The notes under the pieces were generated by a model, which was given only the letters and a program-made list of their open reading frames with translations, was not told where the DNA came from and ran no database searches. The position numbers and the translations under genes were made by a program. From assembly GCF_000423665.1 (NCBI RefSeq), contig NZ_KE384069.1, positions 235,275 through 299,274 on the forward strand: a DNA stretch of 64,000 bases, written 5' to 3'. This stretch comes from Solirubrobacter soli DSM 22325 (GTDB lineage: Bacteria; Actinomycetota; Thermoleophilia; Solirubrobacterales; Solirubrobacteraceae). Shown here in pieces: positions 45,488 to 58,161 of this stretch. Numbering within the stretch: position 1 is the stretch's first letter; every line of letters begins with the position of its first letter.

Positions 45488-46918
45488 GCACCTGGAGGTG
45501 ACGCCGAGCCTCGAGGAGGCGCGCGCCCTCACCGGCGACCACAACCTCATCCCGGTCACCCACAGCTTCATCGAGGACTGCGAGACCCCGGTCTCCGCGT
45601 TCCTGAAGCTGCGCGGCGACGGGCCGGCGTTCCTTCTGGAGTCCGCCGAGCAGGGCCAGCAGGTCGGCCGCTACAGCTTCATCGGCTGGCGGCCGAAGCG
45701 GGTGATCCGCTGGAGCCTCGCGGACGGGGGAGACCCGTACACGATCGCGGGCGAGGCGGTCTCCGAGCTGCGGCAGGCGGAGATCGACGGCCTGCCGCCG
45801 TTCGCGGGCGGCGCCGTCGGCTTCTTCGGCTTCGACTGCGTCCGCGCGGTCGAGCGCCTGCCCGAGCCCAACCCCGACATGCTCGGGCTGCCGGACATGG
45901 CGCTGATGCTGACCGACGTGATCGTGGCCTTCGACCACCTCAAGCACACCGTCACGATCCTGGCCAACGCGTACCTCGACGAGGACACCGACGTCGACGC
46001 CGCCCACGCCCGCGCGGTCGAGGCGATCCGCCAGGTCCGCACCCGCCTCGCCGGCCCGCTGCCCGCGCTCGAGACGCACGCCGCCCGCCCCGCGCCGGAG
46101 TTCGAGTCGAACATGTCGCGCGAGGCGTTCGAGGCGAACGTCAGCCGGATCATCGAGTACATCCACGCGGGCGACGCCTACCAGGTGGTGCCGAGCCAGC
46201 GCTGGAGCGCGCCCACCACGGTCGAGCCCTTGAGCATCTACCGCGGCCTGCGCGCGGTGAACCCGTCGCCGTACATGTACTTCCTCGACTTCGAGGACTT
46301 CCAGATCGTCGGCGCCTCGCCCGAGCCGCTGCTGACGGTGAGCGGCCGCTACGTCAGCACCCGCCCGATCGCCGGCACCCGCCCGCGCGGCGAGGACGAC
46401 GCGGCGATCGCCGCCGAGCTGCTCGCCGACGAGAAGGAGCGCGCCGAGCACGTGATGCTCGTCGACCTCGGGCGCAACGACCTCGGCCGCGTGTGCGAGA
46501 ACGGCAGCGTCCACGTCGAGCGCCTCATGGAGGTCGAGACGTACTCGCACGTGATCCACATCGTCTCCCAGGTCGCCGGCACGCTGAAGCCGGAGGTGAC
46601 CGCGATCGACGCGCTGCGCAGCGTCCTGCCCGCGGGCACGCTGAGCGGCGCCCCGAAGATCCGCGCGATGGAGATCATCGACGAGCTCGAGCCGGTCAAG
46701 CGCGGCGCGTACGGCGGCGCCGTCGGCTGGCTGTCCTACGGTGGCGAGCTCGACACCTGCATCTGCATCCGCACCGTCGTGATCAAGGACGGCACCGCCC
46801 ACATCCAGGCCGGCGGCGGCACGGTGGCCGACGCCAAGCCGGACTACGAGTACGAGGAGTCGCGCGCGAAGGCGGCGGGCGTGGTGAAGGCGATCGAGCT
46901 GGCGGTCAAACAGGCGGC

Positions 46919-46928
<10 letters not shown>
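45471..46928 (+). CDS. trpE: Anthranilate synthase component I
   Basis: A 485-residue chorismate-using enzyme that with TrpG makes anthranilate. The tryptophan feedback element is FLLESAEQG. The catalytic part has SPYMYFLDFEDFQIVGASPE, RPIAGTRPRG, VDLGRNDLGRV, PAGTLSGAPKIRAME and IQAGGGTVADA. The TTG at 45471 is chosen because AGGAGG sits about six bases before it within the end of hisIE. Confidence 0.96.
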
Positions 46929-47474
<546 letters not shown>

Positions 47475-47482
<8 letters not shown>

Positions 47483-48509
47483 CCCCGTCATCACCAAGGC
47501 GATCGACGCGCTGATGTCGCGCCGTGACCTGTCGTCCGAGCAGACCGCGGAGGTGCTGGCCGAGATCATGGCCGGCAACGCGTCCGAGATCGAGACCGCG
47601 GGCGTCCTGGTCGCGCTGCGCACCAAGGGCGAGACGGTCGACGAGCTTGTCGGCCTCGCGACCACGATGCGCTCGTTCGCCACCCCGGTCGCCTCAGACC
47701 GCACCGACGAGCTGATCGACACCGCCGGCACCGGCGGCGGGCGGCCGACGTTCAACGTGTCCACGACCGCGGCGCTGATCGCGGCCGGGCACGGGTGCGC
47801 GGTGGCCAAGCACGGCAACCGCTCCGCCACGGGCCTGAGCGGGTCCGCGGACGTGCTCGAGGCGCTCGGCGTGCGCATCGACCTCAAGCCGGACGCCGTC
47901 TCGCGCTGTATCCAGGAGGTGGGGTTCGGGTTCATGTTCGCGCCCGCCCACCACGGTGCCACGCGGTTCGTGGTACCGGTCCGCAAGGAGCTCGCGGTCC
48001 GCACGATCTTCAACTTCCTCGGCCCGCTGACCAACCCGGCGGGCGCGACCCGCCAGGTGATCGGCGTCTCGGACCCGAGCTTCTTGGACACGATCGCGGG
48101 TGCGCTCGTCCGGCTGGGCGCGCGCAAGGCGCTGGTAGTGTCCTCGGCCGACGGTCTGGACGAGATGAGCACGTCGGGCACAACCCGCGTCGTCGAGGTC
48201 GACGGTGAAGCCGTCCGCTCCTACGAGGTCGCACCCGAGGACGTCGGGCTGGCGCGCGCCGAGCCGGCCGCGCTGACCGGCGGGACGCCGGACGTCAACG
48301 CCGAGACCACGCGCCGGATCTTCGCCGGCGAACGCGGTCCGGCCCGTGACGTCGCGGTGCTCAACGCCGGCGCGGCCATCTATGTCTCTGGGACCGTGGA
48401 GTCCCTCGAAGCCGGCGTGCGCGCCGCCGAAGCGGCTGTGGATGACGGCCGCGCGGCCGCCGCGCTGGACGCACTCGTATCACTGACGAAGGAGCTGGCG
48501 CCCGTATGA
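47475..48509 (+). CDS. trpD: Anthranilate phosphoribosyltransferase
   Basis: A 344-residue enzyme attaching phosphoribose to anthranilate. PRPP site: DTAGTGGGRPTFNVST and AKHGNRSATG; also GFGFMFAPAHH and RTIFNFLGPLTNP. TTG start. Overlaps trpG and trpC. Confidence 0.96.
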
Positions 48510-49297
48510 GCGTGCTCGACCGCATTGTCGACGACACGCGCGACGAGGTGAAACGCCGGCGTAAGGACGTTCCGCTCAAGGACCTCGAGAAGGCGATCGA
48601 GCGGCGGGCGGAGGGCGCCAGGCCGTTCTCGGAGGCCCTCACCCGCCCCGGGATCTCCCTGATCGCCGAGCACAAGCGACGCTCGCCTTCGGCGGGCAAG
48701 ATCCGCAAGGGCTCCAAGGTCGGCGAGGTCGTGAAGGCCTACGAGAAGGGCGGCGCGGCGGCGCTGTCGATCCTGACCGAGCCGTTCCACTTCGGCGGCT
48801 CGCTGGACGATCTGCGCGAGGCGCGGGCCGCCGCGGGTCTTCCGATCCTGCGCAAGGACTTCATCGTCGACAAGTACCAGCTCTACGAGGCGGTCGCCGC
48901 GGGCGCCGACGCGATCCTGCTGATCGTCGCCGCGCTCGACGACAAGCACCTCGGCAAGCTGCTCAACGAGGCGACGGCGCTCGACCTCGACGCGCTGGTC
49001 GAGGTCCACGACGAGAAGGAGCTTGAGCGAGCGCTGGAGGTCGAGGCCGACGTGCTCGGGATCAACAACCGCGACCTGTCGGACTTCACCGTCGACATCG
49101 AGCGCACCTACGAGCTGCTGGCCGACGTCCCCGCGGGCAAGACGGTGGTCTCGGAGTCCGGGTTCTCGACGCGCGAGCAACTCGACGAGCTCGAGCGCGT
49201 GGGCGTCGACGCGGTCCTGATCGGGGAGACGCTGATGCGCGCCAAGGACATCGAGGCCGTGGTGCGCGAGCTCACCGGCGGCGTGGAACTCACGTGA
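48506..49297 (+). CDS. trpC: Indole-3-glycerol phosphate synthase
   Basis: A 263-residue TIM barrel. Conserved segments: SLIAEHKRRSPSAGKI (catalytic Lys), ALSILTEPFHFGGS, ILRKDFIVDKYQLYEA, GINNRDLSDFTVD and VSESGFSTREQL. Separate from trpF, unlike the fused enterobacterial enzyme. ATGA overlap with trpD. Confidence 0.96.
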   Translation: MSVLDRIVDDTRDEVKRRRKDVPLKDLEKAIERRAEGARPFSEALTRPGISLIAEHKRRSPSAGKIRKGSKVGEVVKAYEKGGAAALSILTEPFHFGGSLDDLREARAAAGLPILRKDFIVDKYQLYEAVAAGADAILLIVAALDDKHLGKLLNEATALDLDALVEVHDEKELERALEVEADVLGINNRDLSDFTVDIERTYELLADVPAGKTVVSESGFSTREQLDELERVGVDAVLIGETLMRAKDIEAVVRELTGGVELT

Positions 49298-49925
49298 CCA
49301 AGGTCAAGGTCTGCGGCATCACCCGGCTCGAGGACGCCGAGCTGGCGATCGGCCACGGCGCGTGGGCGATCGGGTTCATCCTCTGGGAGCCGTCCAAGCG
49401 CTTCGTCGACCCCGGCGTGGCGGCGGGCATCGCGCGACAGGTCCGGCGCAAGGTCGAGACCGTCGGCGTGTTCGTCAACCAGCCGCTGGACGAGATCGCC
49501 GATCGCGTCGACATCCTCGGGCTCACGCACGTGCAGCTGCACGGCGACGAGGGGCCGTCGTTCTGTTCTGCGGTCGCGCAGCGGACGGGGGCGAAGGTGA
49601 TCAAGGCGGTGCGGATCGGCCACGCGGCCGACCTGCGCGACCTCGAGCGCTTCCACACCGACTACCACCTGCTCGACACGGCCAAGGACGGGATGTACGG
49701 CGGAACCGGGGCGACGTGGGACTGGGGCCTCGTGCGCAACCGCCGCAACAAGATCCCGGTGATCCTCTCCGGCGGGCTGACGGCCGACAACGTGGCCGGC
49801 GGGATCGACGCGGTGCGCCCGTACGCCGTCGACGTCGCGTCCGGCGTGGAGGCCTCGCCCGGCGTCAAGGACCCGGCGAAGCTCGAGGCGTTCTTCGCCG
49901 CGATCGAGAACGCGCACGTCCAGTC

Positions 49926-49929
<4 letters not shown>
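49294..49929 (+). CDS. trpF: Phosphoribosylanthranilate isomerase
   Basis: A 211-residue TIM barrel with the catalytic cysteine in KVCGITRLEDA, VGVFVNQPLDEI, VQLHGDE and LSGGLTADNV. GTG start overlapping trpC by 4 bases. A dedicated trpF is present, so the dual-function PriA of many actinobacteria is not required for this step. Confidence 0.95.
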
Positions 49930-51103
<1,174 letters not shown>

Positions 51104-51107
<4 letters not shown>

Positions 51108-51958
51108 CGGCCCACGGCGACACGCCGGGCGGCGCCGTGGGCGCCGCCGCGCGCGGCGAGACCGGCGCGGCGCGCATCGCCGCCGCGTTCGCCGGCGCGC
51201 GCGGGCGTGCGGCGCTGATGCCGTACCTGATGGGCGGCTTCCCCGACATCGAGACCTCGGTGCGCGTCGCGACCGCCTACGCGGAGTCCGGCGCCGACCT
51301 CGTCGAGCTGGGCGTGCCGTTCAGCGACCCGCTCGCCGACGGCCCCGTGATCCACGCCGCGGCCACGCAGGCCCTGAAGGCGGGCGCGACCCTGCACCAG
51401 GTGCTCGAGGCCGGCCAGCGGATCGCGGAGCTGCTCCCGGTCGTGCTCATGTGTTACGCCAACCCGCTCTACGCCCGCGGGCCGGAACGGTTCGCCGCGG
51501 AGTTGGCGGAGCGGGGCATCAGCGGGTTGATCGTCCCGGACCTCCCGCTCGAGGAGTCGGCCGAGGTGCTGGCGGCCTGCGACGCCCACGGGATCGCGCT
51601 CGTGCCGCTCGTCGCACCGACCACTACGGACGCTCGCCTAAACCTCATCGGGGAGAAAGCGCGTGGATTTGTCTACACGGTTTCGGTGACCGGAACGACC
51701 GGCGAGCGGACCGCGAACACCACCGACATCCCGGCCCTGTTGGCACGGGTCAAGGCGCACTCACCGGTGCCCGTCGCCCTCGGGTTCGGCATCTCCGACG
51801 GGGCCCAGGCGGCGGCCGCCGCGGACGCCGGAGCGGACGGCGTGATCGTCGGCTCGAGGCTCGTCCGGGCCGTCGCCGAAGCGGGCGAACAGGGCGCGGA
51901 TCCCGCCTACGCAGCGGCATCCGTGGTCGCGGACCTGGCGGACGCCCTCGTCCGCTAG
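51104..51958 (+). CDS. trpA: Tryptophan synthase alpha chain
   Basis: A 284-residue TIM barrel cleaving indole glycerol phosphate. The catalytic Glu is in LVELGVPFSDPLADGP and the catalytic Asp in GLIVPDLPLEES; FVYTVSVTGTTGER is the phosphate loop. The GTG start at 51104 adds an Ala/Gly-rich N-terminus of about 25 residues ahead of the usual family start. Confidence 0.96.
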
Positions 51959-51970
51959 CCTTCGCCCGGC

Positions 51971-52135
51971 ATGGGCATCTTCCTATCGCTTATCGTCGGC
52001 CTGGTCATCTGGGTCGTGCTCTGGGGCACCAGCCTCATCAAGTCGTTCGACGCGTTCCTGATCGGAATGTTGATCGTGCTGCTCGCGGCCACGTTCCACA
52101 TCATGCGGCCGTACCTGCCCGGCGGGCGTCGTTAA
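51971..52135 (+). CDS. 54-residue two-helix membrane protein after trpA
   Basis: A short ORF opening MGIFLSLIVGLVIWVVLWGT, then SLIKSFDAFLIG, a second helix MLIVLLAATFHIM and the end RPYLPGGRR. It begins 12 bases after trpA with no terminator between, and both helices and the basic end are typical of a real small membrane protein. Function unknown. Its position at the end of the trp operon may be only co-transcription. Confidence 0.7.
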   Translation: MGIFLSLIVGLVIWVVLWGTSLIKSFDAFLIGMLIVLLAATFHIMRPYLPGGRR

Positions 52136-52215
52136 GCCTGCCCTCGCCCCTGTGTTAAGTGTCGTCGATGGCCGCCCTTTCGGGTCGGACATCCGCTGGC
52201 GAGCGGTCTAGGCTG

Positions 52216-52245
52216 TTGCACGCCTGAACCGGGCGTGCGTAGAAT
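52216..52245 (+). promoter_or_regulatory. Promoter of the liv operon
   Basis: TTGCAC (52216-52221) and TAGAAT (52240-52245) are separated by 18 bases, a good housekeeping-sigma promoter. GCACGCC (52218-52224) and GGCGTGC (52232-52238) form an inverted repeat within the -35 and spacer, a likely operator position. Confidence 0.6.
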
Positions 52246-52281
52246 CGCCGCCCGAATACGAGCCTCATGAGGAGGGGTTCT

Positions 52282-53562
52282 TTGCACTCTAAGTACCTGG
52301 CGGCTTCGGCCGGCCTGCTGGCGGCGCTTGCGCTTGGCGTAACCGCCTGCGGCGGGGACGACAACAGCAGCGACAGCGGGTCGAGCGGCAGCAGCAGCGG
52401 CGGCGAGGCCGCCGGCAAGCAGCTGACCATCTACTCGTCCGTGCCGCTGCAGGGCGCCTCCCGCGTTCAGACGACTGCCGTCGTCAACGGCGCCAAGCTG
52501 GCGCTCGAGCAGGCCGGCAACAAGGCCGGCCCGCACACCATCAAGTACGAGCCGCTCGACGACTCCACGGCTCAGGCCGGCAACTGGACGCCCGAGCAGG
52601 AGTCCGCGAACGCTCGTAAGGCGGCGCAGGACAAGTCCACGGCCGTCTACCTCGGCACGTTCAACTCGGGCGCGGCCGCGGTCTCGATCCCGATCCTGAA
52701 CGAGGCCGGCGTCCCGATGATCTCGCCGGCCAACACGGCCGTCGGTCTGACGACCAACCAGCCGGGCTCCAACCCGGGCGAGCCGGACAAGTACTACCCG
52801 GCCGGCACGCGCAACTACACCCGCATCGTCCCGAAGGACACGATCCAGGGCGCCGCTCTGGCCACGGTCATGAAGGAGGACGGCTGCACCAAGGTCCAGC
52901 TGACCAACGACAAGGAGGTCTACGGCGCCGGCCTCGCAGCGAACATCGAGCTCGCCGCCAAGGCCCAGGGCCTCGCGCTCGTCTCCAACGAGGCGATCGA
53001 CAAGAACGCGGCCAACTACCGCTCGCTGGCCCAGAAGGCCAAGGCGGCCGGCGCTGACTGCTTCGTCTACGCGGGCATCACGGCCAACAACGCGGTCCAG
53101 CTGTACAAGGACTTCGCGGCCGCCCTGCCGCAGGCCAAGCTCTACGGCCCGGACGGCGTCGCCGAGTCCGGCTTCGTCGACCCGAAGGAAGGCGGCATCC
53201 CCGCCGACGTGCAGGCGCGCGTCAAGGTCTCCGTCGCCACGCTGAACCCCGAGTCCTACCCGCCCGACGGCCAGGAGTTCTTCAAGGCCTACTCGGAGAA
53301 GTACGGCGAGGACAACCCGGATCCGTACGCGATCTACGGCTACGAGGCCATGCGTCTCGCCCTCGACGCGATCGAGCGTTCCAAGACCGGTGAGAAGGCC
53401 GACATCATCAAGGCCCTCTTCGCGACCAAGGACCGTCAGTCCGTGCTCGGCACGTACTCGATCGACGAGAACGGCGACACGACCCTCACCGACTACGGCA
53501 TCTATTCGGTGAAGGACGGCAACCTCGTGTTCGACAAGACCGTCAAGGCTCAGGCCGGCTAA
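52282..53562 (+). CDS. livJ: Branched-chain amino-acid ABC transporter substrate-binding lipoprotein
   Basis: A periplasmic-type binding protein of about 426 residues (Peripla_BP_6 fold). The TTG at 52282 is preferred because AGGAGGGG lies just upstream; the ATG at 52267 overlaps that site. The signal ends at the lipobox VTAC, followed by a Gly/Ser linker. The fold shows ITIYSSVPLQG-like opening, VYLGTFNSGAAAVSIPILNE and DPYAIYGYEAM. It delivers branched-chain amino acids or related ligands to the LivHMGF transporter. A hairpin separates it from livH, as usual for abundant binding proteins. Confidence 0.93.
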   Translation: MHSKYLAASAGLLAALALGVTACGGDDNSSDSGSSGSSSGGEAAGKQLTIYSSVPLQGASRVQTTAVVNGAKLALEQAGNKAGPHTIKYEPLDDSTAQAGNWTPEQESANARKAAQDKSTAVYLGTFNSGAAAVSIPILNEAGVPMISPANTAVGLTTNQPGSNPGEPDKYYPAGTRNYTRIVPKDTIQGAALATVMKEDGCTKVQLTNDKEVYGAGLAANIELAAKAQGLALVSNEAIDKNAANYRSLAQKAKAAGADCFVYAGITANNAVQLYKDFAAALPQAKLYGPDGVAESGFVDPKEGGIPADVQARVKVSVATLNPESYPPDGQEFFKAYSEKYGEDNPDPYAIYGYEAMRLALDAIERSKTGEKADIIKALFATKDRQSVLGTYSIDENGDTTLTDYGIYSVKDGNLVFDKTVKAQAG

Positions 53563-53589
53563 ACACAGTCCGCCAACAGGCGTATGCTC

Positions 53590-53623
53590 GGCCGGGAGTG
53601 GTGGAAAAGCCCCGCTCCCGGCC
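53590..53623 (+). terminator. Hairpin between livJ and livH
   Basis: GGCCGGGAG at 53590-53598 pairs with CTCCCGGCC at 53615-53623 around a 16-base loop; CCTTTTC follows shortly. It probably lets only part of the transcripts continue into the permease genes, giving more binding protein. Confidence 0.65.
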
Positions 53624-53655
53624 GGTCGCCTTTTCGGACGTAGGGACACACACAT

Positions 53656-54707
<1,052 letters not shown>

Positions 54708-54711
<4 letters not shown>

Positions 54712-55910
54712 GCACCACAACCGAAACTCCCAAGACCCCGGGCGGAACCGTCAAGGGCGGCAAGCTGCCGTCACCGACGATCCCACCGTGGTTCGAGAAG
54801 GCGCTCGTCCCGATCCTGCTGATCGCGGCGGCCTTCCTGCCGTTCTTCTTCGAGTCGGGCGACACGTTCATCCAGACGTGCACCCAGGCGCTGGCGTACA
54901 TCGTGATGGCGCTCGGCCTGAACATCGTGGTCGGCTTCGCCGGCCTGCTCGACCTCGGCTACGTGGCGTTCTTCGCCATCGGCGCCTACACCGCGGGCTA
55001 CTTCGGCTCGGGCTTCTTCTCGAAGGTCGGCGACGGCAAGGGCATCCACATCCTCGTCTCGGGCTTCGCGTCGAAGGTGCCAGGCATCCACGTCAACTTC
55101 TTGATCATCCTCGTGCTGGCGGTCATCACGACCTCGATCGCGGGCATGATCATCGGTCTACCGACGCTGCGCCTGCGCGGTGACTACATCGCCATCGTGA
55201 CGCTCGCCTTCGGCGAGATCATCGGCCGCATCGCCGTCAACGGCGACGACATCGTCATCAGGGGCCAGCCGCTGACGGCCGGCCGCCAGGGCATCTCGCC
55301 GGTGGACAAGATCGACCTGCCGTTCATCGAGCCATTCGGGCTGCTGGACCTCAGACCCTGGTACTGGTTCGCCCTGGTCCTGGTGGGCTTCGTGCTGTTC
55401 GTGAACTTCCGCCTGCGCGACTCGCGGCTCGGCCGCGCGTGGGTGGCACTGCGCGAGGACGAGGTCGCCGCGGTCGCCATGGGCGTCCCGGCGGTCAAGA
55501 CCAAGCTGTTGGCCTACGCCACCGGCGCCGCCATGGGCGGCATCGCGGGCGCGTTCCTCGGCTCCTTCCTGAACACGGTGAACGCCGACCAGTTCCAGTT
55601 CTACTTCTCGATCCTGGTGCTGGCGATGATCATCCTCGGCGGCCTCGGGTCGATCTGGGGCGTGGTCCTCGGTGCCGTGGTGCTGTCGTTCATCAACACC
55701 TGGCTCATCCCGGACGTGATCAACTCGTGGCCGGGCAAGGTCGGGCTGGACTTCGACGCCACGCAGATCACCTTCGCGATCTACGGCTTCCTGCTCGTGA
55801 TGATGATGATCCTCCGGCCCCAGGGCCTGCTGCCCGACCGGCGGCACAAGATGGAGCTGGCCGAGGACGTCGAGACCTCGGACGAAACCCTCTACACGGC
55901 ACGGGCATGA
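54708..55910 (+). CDS. livM: Branched-chain amino-acid ABC permease LivM
   Basis: A 400-residue permease. Key segments: LAYIVMALGLNIVVGFAGLL, DLGYVAFFAIGAYTAG, GRAWVALREDEVAAVAMGVP (coupling loop) and GGIAGAFLGSF. The soluble N-terminus is Thr/Pro-rich. ATGA overlaps on both sides (livH and livG). Confidence 0.95.
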
Positions 55911-56749
55911 GCGCAGTCGACACACCGAAGCCGCAGGGCGGGCTCCCCACCGGGGCCGCCGTCCTGGACGCGAAGAACATCACCAAGCAGTTCGGCGGTC
56001 TGACGGCGGTCAACGACGTCACGTTCAACCTGCCGGAGAAGTCGATCGTCTCGATCATCGGCCCCAACGGCGCCGGCAAGACGACGTTCTTCAACATCCT
56101 GACCGGGTTCTACAAGCCGACCTTCGGCTCGATCGAGTTCGACGGCAAGCGCATCACCGGCGCCCGGCCGGACATCGTCATGAAGGCCGGGATGGCGCGG
56201 ACGTTCCAGAACATCCGCCTGTTCTCGACCATGACGGCGATGGAGAACGTCCTGATCGGCGAGCACTCGCGGATGAAGTCGGGCCTGTTCGGGTCGATCA
56301 TCCGGACGCCACGCACGCGGCGCGAGGAGAAGGAAGTGCGCGAGAAGGCGCACGCGGAGCTCGAGTACGTGGGCATCGCGCCGCGCTGGCACGACCACCT
56401 CGCGATCAACCTGTCCTACGGCGACCAGCGCCGGGTGGAGATCGCCCGCGCCCTGGCCTCGGACCCGAAGGTCCTGCTGCTGGACGAGCCGACCGCCGGC
56501 ATGAACCCGCAGGAGTCGGCCGCGCTGACGGACTTCATGCACCAGCTGCGCGACGAGCGGGGGATGACGATCCTGCTCATCGAGCACGACATGAAGGTGA
56601 TCATGCGCGTCTCCGAGCGCGTCACCGTGCTCGACCACGGGGAGAAGATCGCCGAAGGACTTCCGGCGGAGGTGCGGGCCGACCCGCGCGTCGTCGAGGC
56701 CTACCTCGGCAAGTCGGCCACGGAGACGGGAGCGAGGTCAACGGACTGA
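55907..56749 (+). CDS. livG: Branched-chain amino-acid ABC ATPase LivG
   Basis: A 280-residue ATPase. Walker A GPNGAGKTTFFN, Q loop in ARTFQNIRLF, signature LSYGDQRRVEIARAL, Walker B LLLDEPTAGMNP and switch His in IEHDMK. It has the LivG-type long insertion and the C-terminal extension (EVRADPRVVEAYLG). Confidence 0.96.
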   Translation: MSAVDTPKPQGGLPTGAAVLDAKNITKQFGGLTAVNDVTFNLPEKSIVSIIGPNGAGKTTFFNILTGFYKPTFGSIEFDGKRITGARPDIVMKAGMARTFQNIRLFSTMTAMENVLIGEHSRMKSGLFGSIIRTPRTRREEKEVREKAHAELEYVGIAPRWHDHLAINLSYGDQRRVEIARALASDPKVLLLDEPTAGMNPQESAALTDFMHQLRDERGMTILLIEHDMKVIMRVSERVTVLDHGEKIAEGLPAEVRADPRVVEAYLGKSATETGARSTD

Positions 56750-57459
56750 TGGCGTACCTCGAAGTCGACAACATCCAGACCTACTACGGGAACATCCAGG
56801 CGCTCAAGGGCGTCTCGCTGACCGTGGAAGAGGGCGAGTGCGTGACGCTGATCGGCTCCAACGGGGCCGGGAAGTCCACGACGCTGCGCTCGATCTCTGG
56901 GCTCACGCCTCCGCGCACGGGCTCGATCAAGCTCGCGGGCGAAGAGATCTCGTTGCTCCCGCCGCAGGAGATCGTGGGGATGGGCATCTGCCAGTCCCCC
57001 GAGGGCCGCAAGTGCTTCCAGCGCATGACGGTGCGCGAGAACCTCGAGCTCGGCGCCTACCTGCGCCGTGACTCGCAGGGGATCGACGCGGATCTCCAGC
57101 GGATCTTCGAGCTCTTCCCGCGCCTGGACGAGCGCCAGTCGCAGAAGGCGGGCACGATGTCCGGCGGCGAGCAGCAGATGCTCGCCATCGGCCGCGCCCT
57201 GATGGGCAAGCCGAAGGTCCTGCTCCTCGACGAGCCCTCGATGGGTATCTCGCCGGTGCTCACCGAGCGCATCTACGAGACGATCGAGACGATCAACAAG
57301 GAAGGCATGACGATCCTGCTGGTCGAGCAGAACGCGAACTTCGCGCTCGACGTCTCGCAGCGGGCGTACGTGCTGGAGACCGGCAAGGTGAGCCTGTCGG
57401 ACTCCTCAGATGCACTCCGGACCAACCCCGAAGTCCAGAAGGCGTACCTGGGAACATGA
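56749..57459 (+). CDS. livF: Branched-chain amino-acid ABC ATPase LivF
   Basis: A 236-residue ATPase, second of the pair. Walker A GSNGAGKSTTLRS, CQSPEGRKCFQRMTV region, signature MSGGEQQMLAIGRAL, Walker B LLLDEPSMGISP, and VEQNANFALDVSQRAYVLE. One-base overlap with livG and ATGA overlap with the next small gene. Confidence 0.96.
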   Translation: MAYLEVDNIQTYYGNIQALKGVSLTVEEGECVTLIGSNGAGKSTTLRSISGLTPPRTGSIKLAGEEISLLPPQEIVGMGICQSPEGRKCFQRMTVRENLELGAYLRRDSQGIDADLQRIFELFPRLDERQSQKAGTMSGGEQQMLAIGRALMGKPKVLLLDEPSMGISPVLTERIYETIETINKEGMTILLVEQNANFALDVSQRAYVLETGKVSLSDSSDALRTNPEVQKAYLGT

Positions 57460-57701
57460 CCGGTCTCTTCGCACTCATGGGGGCCACCGCGCTGTGGCTC
57501 ACCTACCTGTGGCTCGCGTCGTGCATCATCGCGAGCTACCTCTCCAATCGGAAGGGCTACGGCGAGAAGCCGGGGATCGCGACGGGCTTGTGCCTGTCGG
57601 CGATCGCCATCATCGTCTGGCTCGTGTGGCCGGCGAAGCCGGAGTCGAAGTGGAAGATCGTCGGAGCCTTCGGCTCCGGCAAGGACGCAGTCAGAAGCTA
57701 G
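57456..57701 (+). CDS. 81-residue membrane protein coupled to livF
   Basis: A short protein with two hydrophobic helices (LFALMGATALWLTYLWLASCII and IATGLCLSAIAIIVWLVW, read in parts), a Lys/Arg loop (SNRKGYGEK) between them and a polar tail. ATGA overlap with livF indicates translation as part of the operon. Family not recognised. A role beside the transporter is inferred only from position. Confidence 0.72.
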   Translation: MTGLFALMGATALWLTYLWLASCIIASYLSNRKGYGEKPGIATGLCLSAIAIIVWLVWPAKPESKWKIVGAFGSGKDAVRS

Positions 57702-57746
57702 AAGAACACTGAAGGCAAGGCAGCCCCACCGCCCCACCCCGAGCAT

Positions 57747-57798
57747 CCGGCCTTAAGGCGGTGGCCTGTAGGCCGCGCGGCTTTTTCAGCGCGCGGCC
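57747..57798. terminator. Terminator region at the end of the liv operon
   Basis: GCCTTAAGGC (self-complementary), GGCCTGTAGGCC, and GGCCGCGCG/CGCGCGGCC (57771-57779 and 57790-57798) with CTTTTT in the loop lie in succession. GCCGCGCGGC followed by TTTTT is the best simple terminator for the forward strand. The right arm extends into the end of the reverse-strand gene at 57786. Confidence 0.6.
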
Positions 57799-58094
57799 TG
57801 CGGCTGCGGACGTCTCTGCTCGCAGGCGTCCGTGTAGTGGAAGCGCTGCCCGCGGGGCATGTCGCAGCGCACCGCGGCGCCGGCAGAGTCGATCGCCAGG
57901 GCGAAGAAGTCCGGTTGATCGGCGGGTCCCAGATGCGTGGGCGTCATCGACGCGAACACGCAGAACGCGGCCAGCGCGCAGCCCACGAGCTTGCGGCGGC
58001 GTGCGTTGAACCTGTGGCGTCGCGTGACCGCACGCTCGGTGGCGTGTGTCAACGCAAGGCCCAGGCGGTCGAGGTCCGGAGGGAGATCGCCCAT
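57786..58094 (-). CDS. Small single-helix protein, unknown
   Basis: A 102-residue protein. The N-terminal half is charged (LDRLGLALTHATERAVTRRH), then a membrane helix (LVGCALAAFCVFASM) and an extracytoplasmic part with two cysteines (RCDMPRGQRFHYTDACEQ) that may form a disulfide. It is not recognised. ATG start. It is a convincing but unproven gene, lying alone between the liv operon and the epimerase gene. Confidence 0.55.
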   Translation of the reverse strand: MGDLPPDLDRLGLALTHATERAVTRRHRFNARRRKLVGCALAAFCVFASMTPTHLGPADQPDFFALAIDSAGAAVRCDMPRGQRFHYTDACEQRRPQPQAAR

Positions 58095-58161
58095 GGCTGT
58101 CTCCCCATAATGGCTGGTCGCGCGTGCGGATGTCGTTTGCGGTCTTACGCTTTGGTGCGTC

